The notes under the pieces are model-generated. The model searched no databases. It was given only the letters and a program-made list of their open reading frames with translations, and was not told the origin of the DNA. The translations under genes and the position numbers were made by a program. Shown piece by piece: positions 1 to 4,767 of a stretch of 5,616 nucleotides of DNA. Location of the stretch: NCBI GenBank assembly GCA_003519585.1, contig DOWL01000093.1, forward strand, positions 9,856 to 15,471. The letters are read 5' to 3'. This stretch comes from Nocardioides sp. Its GTDB lineage: Bacteria; Actinomycetota; Actinomycetes; Propionibacteriales; Nocardioidaceae. Position 1 is the stretch's first letter, and every line of letters begins with the position of its first letter.

Positions 1-15
1 CATCCACGCGGACGC

Positions 16-44
16 TTGCGAGACCCGATAGGTCGACGTACAGT
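16..44 (+). promoter_or_regulatory. Candidate sigma70-type promoter of the padR-like gene
   Basis: TTGCGA (16-21) and TACAGT (39-44) are separated by exactly 17 bp. They resemble the -35 and -10 hexamers of a housekeeping actinobacterial promoter; TACAGT keeps the important T-A....T positions. The predicted transcription start is near position 51, inside the palindromic CGATATATCGCGATA element. This gives a leader of about 60 nt ending in a good ribosome binding site. The call rests on sequence only. An alternative -10 lies in the AT-rich GATATAT stretch at 48-54. Confidence 0.45.
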
Positions 45-72
45 AACGATATATCGCGATACAGAAGCGATA
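26..72. promoter_or_regulatory. Clustered CGATA half-sites, probable PadR operator
   Basis: The pentamer CGATA occurs on the + strand at 26-30, 47-51, 57-61 and 68-72, and inverted (TATCG) at 52-56. The middle three form two overlapping perfect 10-bp palindromes: CGATATATCG (47-56) and TATCGCGATA (52-61). The direct copies start 21, 10 and 11 bp apart, close to whole helical turns, so they would face the same side of the DNA. The cluster overlaps the expected transcription start of a PadR-family gene. PadR regulators commonly bind inverted repeats in their own promoters, so autorepression is the simplest reading. The arrangement is seen in the sequence; the binding protein is inferred. Confidence 0.55.
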
Positions 73-98
73 CACACAGACATTCTGAAATGACAGAC

Positions 99-104
99 AA
101 GGAG
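99..104 (+). promoter_or_regulatory. Ribosome binding site of the padR-like gene
   Basis: AAGGAG lies 7 nt upstream of the ATG at 112. It is a near-ideal Shine-Dalgarno sequence. It fixes the start even though the first ~65 encoded residues are low-complexity and would be poorly conserved. Confidence 0.8.
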
Positions 105-111
105 TTCCGAC

Positions 112-813
112 ATGGGACACCCAGGATTCAACCGACAGTGGGCTCACCCCGATGAGTCCAGCCGACGCCAGCGCCGCGGCGGTGGCCGCCGCGGGCCGTG
201 GGGCGAGTGGACCGGAGGCGGGTGGGACGGCCCCGGCCGTCAGGGCCCGCCGCCGTGGGTCGCCGGACTCTTCGGGCTCGGCCCGCTGCAGGACCAGAGG
301 CGTGGCCCCCGAGTCCGGCGCGGCGATGTCCGCGCCGCGATCCTCGACGTCCTGCGGGTCGCCGAGAGTGGTGGTGAGCCGGTCAACGGCTACCAGGTCA
401 TCCAGCAGATCTCCGAGCGCAGCAACGGCTCGTGGCGCCCGAGCCCAGGCTCGGTCTACCCGACCATCCAGCAGTTGCAGGACGAGGGACTGGTCGAGAC
501 CGACGACGAGCGCGGCCGCAAGACGCTCGCGCTGACCGACGAGGGCCGGCAGTACGTCGCCGACCACGCCGACGAGCTCGCCACCGTGTGGCGGCCCTTC
601 GAGCGCCAGGCGCGCGACGAGGAGTCGAGCTTCTCTGGCCTCAAGCCCGAGATCGGCCAGGTCATGGGCGCGGTGTGGCAGATCGTCACGTCGGGCTCGG
701 AGTCGCAGCAGCGCGCGGCGATCGACGTGCTCGTCGAGACCCGGCGCAAGCTCTACGGGATCCTCGCCGACGGTGACGTCGTCGACGACGACGACCCCGA
801 GGACGAGTCGTGA
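112..813 (+). CDS. PadR-family transcriptional regulator with Gly/Arg-rich N-terminal extension
   Basis: This 233-residue protein has a PadR winged helix-turn-helix at about residues 70-150. The segment from GDVRAAILDVL (71-81) through NGYQVIQQI (92-100), SPGSVYPTIQQLQDEGLV (111-128) and the wing with LALTDEGRQY (139-148) is the typical PadR signature. The recognition helix is around SPGSVYPTIQQL. Residues 155-220 are helical and should form the dimerisation arm of PadR proteins. Two parts are unusual: residues 1-68 are rich in Gly, Arg, Trp and Pro with no evident fold, and the C-terminus (220-233) is strongly acidic. Similar Gly-rich leaders occur in other actinobacterial PadR proteins. The start is supported by AAGGAG 7 nt upstream. 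The stop overlaps the start of the DUF1707 gene, so the two are probably cotranscribed. PadR proteins are usually repressors relieved by a ligand; the ligand cannot be told here. Confidence 0.93.
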   Translation: MGHPGFNRQWAHPDESSRRQRRGGGRRGPWGEWTGGGWDGPGRQGPPPWVAGLFGLGPLQDQRRGPRVRRGDVRAAILDVLRVAESGGEPVNGYQVIQQISERSNGSWRPSPGSVYPTIQQLQDEGLVETDDERGRKTLALTDEGRQYVADHADELATVWRPFERQARDEESSFSGLKPEIGQVMGAVWQIVTSGSESQQRAAIDVLVETRRKLYGILADGDVVDDDDPEDES

Positions 814-1238
814 CCGACGGCACGATCCGGCTCAGCGATGCTGAGCGGGAAGCGGCGGCGGCCGACCTGGGCGAGCACTTCGCCCAGGGTCGGCTGACCG
901 TCGACGAGCACGCCGAACGGCTCGAGCAGGTGTGGGCCGCCAAGACCCGGGCCGAGATCGCGCCGATCTTCCGCGACCTGCCCAGCCCGTACGCCGCGGT
1001 CGCCGCCCAGCCGGTGCCGACCGACGCCGGCCATTACTGGAACTCCGGCATGCGCCCGTTTCGCCGTGGGGTTCCGGCCCCGTTCCTGGTGGTGCTGGCC
1101 GTCCTGATCGCAGCGTCCGTGGTGGCGCACCTGCCGTTCTTCCTGCTCGGCTTCGCGGTCTTCTGGTTCGTGGTGCTCCGCCACCGCCGCCCGCGCCGCG
1201 TGTACGCCGCGCAGCGCTACCACCAGCACTGGCGCTGA
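810..1238 (+). CDS. DUF1707 (SHOCT-like) domain small membrane protein
   Basis: This 142-residue protein carries an N-terminal DUF1707 domain at residues 6-60. It shows the family pattern: RLSDAERE (7-14), L..HF..GRL...E..ERL (20-38), and A.T..EI..I..DLP (44-58). A short linker follows, then a hydrophobic hairpin of two likely membrane segments (about 91-107 and 110-124), then a basic tail (RHRRPRR, 124-130) that should stay in the cytoplasm by the positive-inside rule. The start is a GTG at 810 overlapping the upstream TGA as GTGA, with GAGGA (800-804) as a ribosome binding site. This points to translational coupling with the PadR gene. DUF1707 domains are widespread in actinobacteria, often joined to membrane segments, and their function is not established. 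A membrane partner or target of the PadR regulator is a reasonable inference from the overlap. Confidence 0.88.
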   Translation: MTDGTIRLSDAEREAAAADLGEHFAQGRLTVDEHAERLEQVWAAKTRAEIAPIFRDLPSPYAAVAAQPVPTDAGHYWNSGMRPFRRGVPAPFLVVLAVLIAASVVAHLPFFLLGFAVFWFVVLRHRRPRRVYAAQRYHQHWR

Positions 1239-1250
1239 GCGCGACTGAGA

Positions 1251-1275
1251 GCCGGCGCCACCGCGCCCGGGCCGG
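1251..1275. terminator. Weak hairpin between convergent genes, possible terminator
   Basis: The 37-bp gap between the convergent DUF1707 and nucleotidyltransferase genes contains GGCGC (1254-1258), a CACC loop, and GCGCC (1263-1267), a perfect 5-bp GC stem. An alternative longer-range pairing is CCGGC (1252-1256) with GCCGG (1271-1275). No T-tract follows on either strand, so it is not a classical intrinsic terminator. Its location between converging genes is the main argument for the role. Confidence 0.3.
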
Positions 1276-2040
1276 TCAGCTCGCTTCGAACAGCTCGTCC
1301 AGCCAGGCGTAGCAGCGCAGGCTCAACTCCTCCAGCGACGCCGACGAGACACCCGGGACGAGCTCCTCGATGCGGTCGGCGACCTCGGCCGGTAGGTCCT
1401 CGCGCAGGTAGCGGAGCCCGTAGTCGTGTCGCCACGGGCAGTGCCGCACCCGCTCCAGCCGGACCACGCCGGCCAGCGGAAAGCGCAGGTAGAGGTCGAC
1501 CGCCTCGGCGACGTGGCCGCGCGCGATCGCGCGGTTGACCAGCCACTCACCGGTGACCCGGCGCTGTCGCACCTGGTCGACCGCCTGCTCCATCGCGGTC
1601 GAGACGTCCTCGGGCTCGAGCACGATCCGGGAGCCGGGGTCGTAGAGCACGACGAGGTCGCCGTGGCGGCGTACGTCGACGTGCGAGTGTTGATCGGCGA
1701 GGTCGAGGACGACCAGATCGACCAGTCGGGTCGGTTCGAGCAGCAGCCCGGGGCGGTCCTGTAGGTTGAGGAAGCACTGGCGTCCGTCCGGCCACGTCGA
1801 GGCCGGTGGCTCCCACACATCGCGGATGTCGAACGCCGCCCGGGCCGAGGCCAGCCAGCGCGCGTACGCCTCGAAGGCGGTGCCCGGGGTGCACAGTGCG
1901 ACGACGTCGAGGTCCGACCACTCGTCGTACCCGCCGGTCGCGGCCGAGCCACCGACCCACACGCACAGCACGTCCGGGTCCGCCTCAGCGGTCGCGGACA
2001 ACCACGCCAGCCAGTCGTCGTACCGGGAGAGGTCGGTCAT
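1276..2040 (-). CDS. Nucleotidyltransferase, aminoglycoside 6-adenylyltransferase-like fold
   Basis: This 254-residue protein has the polymerase-beta-type nucleotidyltransferase signature GGS (30-32), followed by D43 and D45 in SDLDVV. These are the two metal-binding aspartates. A plausible third carboxylate is D108 in LLLEPTRLVDLVVLD (99-113). That segment resembles the strand preceding the third acid in ANT(6)/AadK-type streptomycin adenylyltransferases. The C-terminal half (about 145-254) is helical and would form the acceptor-binding lobe. By family, it would transfer AMP or another nucleotide to a small molecule. The substrate cannot be read from the sequence, and many actinobacterial homologues are not proven resistance genes. 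No strong Shine-Dalgarno is visible before the ATG, but the spacing from the start to GGS suits the fold. It lies 60 bp downstream of the RibD_C-like gene on the same strand, so the two may share a transcript. Confidence 0.82.
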   Translation of the reverse strand: MTDLSRYDDWLAWLSATAEADPDVLCVWVGGSAATGGYDEWSDLDVVALCTPGTAFEAYARWLASARAAFDIRDVWEPPASTWPDGRQCFLNLQDRPGLLLEPTRLVDLVVLDLADQHSHVDVRRHGDLVVLYDPGSRIVLEPEDVSTAMEQAVDQVRQRRVTGEWLVNRAIARGHVAEAVDLYLRFPLAGVVRLERVRHCPWRHDYGLRYLREDLPAEVADRIEELVPGVSSASLEELSLRCYAWLDELFEAS

Positions 2041-2100
2041 GGCGACGGAGTCTGCCCGCCCGGCGCGGCCGGCGCGAGGGATACGGCGGGCGCCGAAGAG

Positions 2101-2682
2101 TCAGTCCCGGAGTACGGCGTAGCGCAGGTGCGTCACGCGGTGCCCCTCGTGCACCACGGGGTCGGCGAGCCGGACCGGTCCGCGCGCCCCGGCGAACCAC
2201 GGGATGCCCGCGCCGAGCACCACCGGGACCAGGCTCACGTCGATGACGTCGAGCAGCCCGGCGTCGAGCGCCTGCCGCGCCACCGTCCCACCGGCGATCG
2301 CCACGTCGAGGTCGCCGGCCACCTCGACCGCCCGGGTGATGGCCGCCTCGATGTCAGTGAAGAAGAAGTAGGGCACACCCTCAGGCGTGGACGCCGGCGG
2401 CTCGTGGGTCAGGACCACGATCGGCGCCTCGTTGCCGGGGTGGCCGTTCCAGCCGTTGGTCATGTCGTAGAGATCGCGACCCATCACGTGACAACCGATC
2501 CGCGCGATCGCCTCTCGGAAGAGGGTCAGGCTGGGCTCGTCCATGTGGAACGCGGGCCAGCCGGGCGCGGCGTGGAATTCGGTCGAGCCGCTGTCGTAGA
2601 AGGCGAACAGGTCGTCGCAGCCGCCGTCCGAATCGGCGATGAAGCCGTCGATCGACATGGCCAGATTGGCGATCACGCTCAT
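2101..2682 (-). CDS. Dihydrofolate reductase family protein (RibD C-terminal domain)
   Basis: This 193-residue protein spans one RibD_C/DHFR-like domain over nearly its full length. Visible family motifs are the N-terminal strand with SIDGFIAD (10-17), the nucleotide-binding MGRDLYD (67-73), VVLTHEPP (89-96), and the glycine turn plus helix AIAGGTVARQALDAGLLD (128-145). These are followed by the strand ISLVP-like VSLVPVVLGAGIPWF (149-163). The fold binds NAD(P)H, and members are usually cytosolic reductases. Free-standing proteins of this type, like the YyaP/YwjB group, are generally of unknown substrate. It is neither classical FolA nor bifunctional RibD, since it lacks a deaminase domain. 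The start is supported by GGAGGT (complement of 2694-2699), 11 nt upstream of the ATG. It is transcribed divergently from the DUF3311/symporter unit. Confidence 0.88.
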   Translation of the reverse strand: MSVIANLAMSIDGFIADSDGGCDDLFAFYDSGSTEFHAAPGWPAFHMDEPSLTLFREAIARIGCHVMGRDLYDMTNGWNGHPGNEAPIVVLTHEPPASTPEGVPYFFFTDIEAAITRAVEVAGDLDVAIAGGTVARQALDAGLLDVIDVSLVPVVLGAGIPWFAGARGPVRLADPVVHEGHRVTHLRYAVLRD

Positions 2683-2693
2683 GAGAGGTGCAG

Positions 2694-2699
2694 ACCTCC
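2694..2699 (-). promoter_or_regulatory. Ribosome binding site of the RibD_C-like gene
   Basis: On the - strand this reads GGAGGT, a perfect Shine-Dalgarno core. It lies 11 nt before the ATG at 2682, slightly longer than the usual spacing. Confidence 0.6.
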
Positions 2700-2731
2700 G
2701 GTCGGTTGGGTACTCATCGAGATGTACGGGC

Positions 2732-2747
2732 GGTGACGCCCATCACA
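2732..2747. promoter_or_regulatory. CRP/GlxR-like operator in the divergent promoter region
   Basis: GGTGACGCCCATCACA matches the cAMP-receptor-protein consensus TGTGA-N6-TCACA at 9 of 10 defined positions; only the first T is replaced by G. The site is centred 25 bp before the ATG of the DUF3311 gene and about 57 bp before the ATG of the divergent RibD_C-like gene. So close to the rightward start, a bound CRP/GlxR protein would more likely repress the transporter unit, while it could activate the leftward gene. A second, weaker symmetric element, GTAC-N10-GTAC (2710-2727), lies just to the left. The match is visible; the binding protein is inferred. Confidence 0.5.
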
Positions 2748-2754
2748 CCTGCTC

Positions 2755-2760
2755 GGAGGT
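2755..2760 (+). promoter_or_regulatory. Ribosome binding site fixing the DUF3311 start
   Basis: GGAGGT lies 4 nt before the ATG at 2765. It decides between this start and an upstream in-frame ATG at 2639. The upstream ATG lies inside the divergent gene and would add 42 residues that do not fit the family. Confidence 0.8.
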
Positions 2761-2764
2761 GGCC

Positions 2765-3007
2765 ATGTCTCAGCGTGCCCGGTGGACGATCGTGATCGTC
2801 CTGCTGACCCCGGCGGTGGTGCTGCCACTGCTCGTCGGCATCTACGCCCGCACCGAACCGGAGCTGTTCGGCTTCCCGTTCTACTTCTGGTTCCAGTTCG
2901 CCCTGATCCCCGTCGCTGCGGTGCTGACTACCGCGGCCTATCAGCTGACCAAGCACGAGCATCCGCCCCGCAGTCGAGCCGAGGACCAGACGGAGTCGAT
3001 CCGATGA
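2765..3007 (+). CDS. DUF3311 small membrane protein, partner of the SSS symporter
   Basis: This 80-residue protein has two hydrophobic segments (about 8-28 and 38-60) joined by a short loop. The loop runs into the aromatic-rich LFGFPFYFWFQF (34-45), the hallmark of DUF3311 proteins. The tail from residue 62 is polar and charged. DUF3311 proteins are typically encoded directly upstream of sodium:solute symporters of the MctP/PanF kind and are thought to be accessory subunits; the exact role is not settled. The last codons overlap the symporter start as ATGA (3004-3007), which suggests translational coupling and roughly fixed stoichiometry. The start was chosen from GGAGGT just upstream. Confidence 0.87.
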   Translation: MSQRARWTIVIVLLTPAVVLPLLVGIYARTEPELFGFPFYFWFQFALIPVAAVLTTAAYQLTKHEHPPRSRAEDQTESIR

Positions 3008-4635
3008 GCGGCGTCGCGGTCGGCATCTTCGTCTTCCTCTTCCTGCTCGTCACCGTCCTCGGCTTCGCGGCCGCGCGCTGGCGCCGGGCCAAGGACCTCG
3101 AGAGCCTCGACGAGTGGGGGCTGGGCGGTCGCGGGTTCGGCACCTTCATCGCCTGGTTCCTGATCGGCGGCGACATCTACACGGCGTACACCTTCATCGC
3201 GGTGCCCGCGACCCTCTACGCCGGAAGCGCGGTGGGCTTCTTCGCCGTGCCGTACACCATCGTCGTGTATCCGTTGATCTTCCTGTTCCTGCCGCGGCTG
3301 TGGTCGGTGAGCCACCGACACGGGTACGTCACGCCGGCCGACTTCGTGGAGGGGCGCTACGACAGCCGCCCGCTCGCGACGGCCGTGGCGCTCACGGGGA
3401 TCCTCGCGACGATGCCCTACATCGCGCTGCAGTTGGTCGGCATGGAGGTCGTGCTCCAGGTGATGGGGCTGCAGGCCGGCGCGGACCAGCCCTGGGTCGT
3501 CCAGCACCTCCCGCTCTTCATCGCGTTCGGGGTGCTGGCGGCCTATACCTACTCCAGCGGGCTGCGCGCACCCGCGTTGATCGCCTTCGTCAAGGACACG
3601 CTCATCTACCTGGTGATCATCGTCGCGGTGCTCTACCTGCCCAGTCAGCTCGGCGGTTGGGGCCACATCTTCGACACGGTCACCGCAGGTTTCACCGACT
3701 TCAACACCCAGAACGCCGACGCCATCGCCGCCGGCGACGCCGCGCCGAAGGCGATCATGCCGCCCGAGCCGTTGCACTGGGCCTACGCGAGCCTCGCGCT
3801 CGGCTCGGCCCTGGCGCTGTTCATGTACCCGCACTCGATCACCGGCGTCCTCTCCACCAGGAGCCGCTCGGTGATCCGCCGCAACGCCAGCCTGCTGCCG
3901 GCGTACTCCTTCCTGCTCGGCCTGCTCGCGCTCCTCGGCTTCGTGGCGATCGCCGCGGGGGTGAAGGTGGCGAACCCGCAGCAGGCGGTGCCGCAGCTGT
4001 TCGAGAACGAGTTCCCGCCGTGGTTCGCCGGCATCGCCTTCGCGGCCATCGTGATCGGCGCGCTGGTGCCGGCGGCGATCATGTCGATCGCGGCGGCGAA
4101 CCTGTGGACCCGCAACATCTATCGCGCCTTCATCAACCGCGACGCCACCCATGCCCAGGAGGCGAAGCAGGCCAAGATCGTCTCGCTGCTGGTGAAGTTC
4201 GGCGCGCTCGTCTTCGTGCTGGCGCTCTCGAAGGACTTCGCCATCAACCTCCAACTGCTCGGCGGCGTCTGGATCCTGCAGACCTTCCCCGCGATCGTGG
4301 CCGGCCTCTACACCCGCTGGTTCCACCGCTGGGCGCTGTTCGCCGGTTGGGCGGCCGGGATGGCGTGGGGCACCTGGCTCGCGTACGGCGTCGCCTCGCC
4401 CGTGCAGGCGCACTTCGGTGGACCGCTGGTGAACTTCCCGGGCACCGAGACGAAGGTCTACATCGCCTTCCTGGCCTTCGGTCTCAACCTGCTCGTCGCC
4501 ATCGTCGGCACGGTGGTCCTCCGGGCGGCGAACGTCTCCGCGGGCATCGACCACACCCGCCCCGACGACTACACCGCCGACCTCGGCGACACGGGTGTCG
4601 AGGCCGAGTTGAGCCCGGAGGGTGCTCCGCGCTGA
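3004..4635 (+). CDS. Sodium:solute symporter (SSS family), MctP-like monocarboxylate permease
   Basis: This 543-residue integral membrane protein has about 13 hydrophobic segments, at roughly residues 4-24, 44-66, 70-98, 124-145, 166-182, 189-212, 258-280, 298-320, 340-368, 394-412, 415-436, 442-464 and 484-508. That count and length are usual for the SSS family with its LeuT fold. Family-like stretches include FLIGGDIYTAYTFIAVPA (52-69), HGYVTPADFVEGRY (106-119), ATMPYIALQLVGME (135-148) and IMSIAAANLWTRNIYR (359-374). The pairing with DUF3311 points to the MctP/MctC group, which imports lactate, pyruvate, acetate, propionate or alanine with sodium or protons. The substrate here is an inference. 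The hydrophilic tail (508-543) is acidic. The ATG at 3004 overlaps the DUF3311 stop. A longer reading frame starting at 2782 is only an open extension through the DUF3311 gene. Residue 362 is Ile where PutP has Thr in its MST sodium motif. Confidence 0.92.
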   Translation: MSGVAVGIFVFLFLLVTVLGFAAARWRRAKDLESLDEWGLGGRGFGTFIAWFLIGGDIYTAYTFIAVPATLYAGSAVGFFAVPYTIVVYPLIFLFLPRLWSVSHRHGYVTPADFVEGRYDSRPLATAVALTGILATMPYIALQLVGMEVVLQVMGLQAGADQPWVVQHLPLFIAFGVLAAYTYSSGLRAPALIAFVKDTLIYLVIIVAVLYLPSQLGGWGHIFDTVTAGFTDFNTQNADAIAAGDAAPKAIMPPEPLHWAYASLALGSALALFMYPHSITGVLSTRSRSVIRRNASLLPAYSFLLGLLALLGFVAIAAGVKVANPQQAVPQLFENEFPPWFAGIAFAAIVIGALVPAAIMSIAAANLWTRNIYRAFINRDATHAQEAKQAKIVSLLVKFGALVFVLALSKDFAINLQLLGGVWILQTFPAIVAGLYTRWFHRWALFAGWAAGMAWGTWLAYGVASPVQAHFGGPLVNFPGTETKVYIAFLAFGLNLLVAIVGTVVLRAANVSAGIDHTRPDDYTADLGDTGVEAELSPEGAPR

Positions 4636-4636
4636 C

Positions 4637-4654
4637 CCGCCCAGCCCCAGGCGG
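4637..4654 (+). terminator. Short GC hairpin after the symporter, weak terminator candidate
   Basis: CCGCC (4637-4641) can pair with GGCGG (4650-4654) across an 8-nt loop, starting two bases after the symporter stop codon. The stem is only 5 bp and no T-run follows, so termination here is uncertain. Transcription may instead stop at the larger inverted repeat downstream. Confidence 0.25.
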
Positions 4655-4664
4655 CACTCGCGTG

Positions 4665-4738
4665 CTTGTAACTGAGTGTTCGTGCATCTGGTCGGGCGGT
4701 AGAGCACACGTGTGGATGTCGTAACACTCAGTTACAAG
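4665..4738. repeat. 16-bp perfect inverted repeat with 42-nt spacer, probable paired operator
   Basis: CTTGTAACTGAGTGTT (4665-4680) is the exact reverse complement of 4723-4738. Inside, after a symmetric 3x3 mismatch (CGT/CGT), bases 4684-4688 pair again with 4715-4719 (four Watson-Crick pairs and one G-T). Each arm lies in an element that is itself nearly palindromic. The right one is GTAAC-actca-GTTAC (4721-4735). The left one, GTAAC-tgagt-GTTCG (4668-4682), matches the reverse complement of the right one at 13 of 15 bases. The centres are 53 bp apart, about five helical turns. This looks like two operators for a dimeric repressor that could loop the DNA. The right copy overlaps the probable -35 of the acyl-CoA dehydrogenase gene. 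A terminator role is less likely because the arms are not GC-rich and no T-run follows. Confidence 0.6.
4705..4714. repeat. CACACGTGTG palindrome inside the operator spacer
   Basis: This perfect 10-bp palindrome with an E-box-like CACGTG core lies between the two arms of the larger inverted repeat, 8 bp before the right arm. It may be a separate regulator site or chance. Nothing else identifies it. Confidence 0.3.
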
Positions 4739-4760
4739 TGGCGCGGGGCGTCGGTAGCGT
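4732..4760 (+). promoter_or_regulatory. Candidate leaderless promoter of the acyl-CoA dehydrogenase gene
   Basis: TAGCGT (4755-4760) fits the actinobacterial -10 pattern TANNNT. It ends 7 nt before the GTG start at 4768, so transcription would begin at or next to the start codon. TTACAA (4732-4737), 17 bp upstream, is a weak -35 and lies inside the right arm of the inverted repeat. The purine run GAGGA (4762-4766) is too close to the GTG to serve as a normal ribosome binding site, which supports a leaderless message. Confidence 0.5.
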
Positions 4761-4767
4761 CGAGGAC

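Noticed and set aside
2041..2100. Separate promoter or terminator between the reductase and nucleotidyltransferase genes
   Set aside because: The 60 bp contain only short GC-rich self-complementary runs such as GCGC-N5-GCGC, with no convincing -35/-10 pair and no T-tract.
2639..2764. Upstream in-frame ATG extending the DUF3311 gene by 42 codons
   Set aside because: It begins inside the divergent reductase gene and lacks a ribosome binding site, whereas ATG 2765 has GGAGGT 4 nt upstream and gives a family-like protein.
2941..4707. Long - strand open frame of 588 codons
   Set aside because: It lies antisense to the clearly recognisable symporter, and its product is a charged, Arg/Glu/His/Asp-rich low-complexity sequence without domain motifs, a usual artefact of high-GC DNA.
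4690..4708. tRNA-like D-arm stretch (GGCGGTAGAGCAC)
   Set aside because: Only this short piece resembles a tRNA. There is no acceptor stem, anticodon arm or T-loop around it, so it is coincidence or at most a remnant.
3114..4724. Second + strand open frame of 536 codons in another phase
   Set aside because: It covers the symporter in a shifted phase and encodes an Arg/Ala/Gly/His-rich sequence with no membrane segments; no ribosome binding site supports it.
4665..4738. Inverted repeat read as a small mobile element (MITE-like)
   Set aside because: The element is only 74 bp, shows no target duplication beyond a 2-bp TG on each side, and its right arm coincides with a promoter element, so an operator is the simpler explanation.
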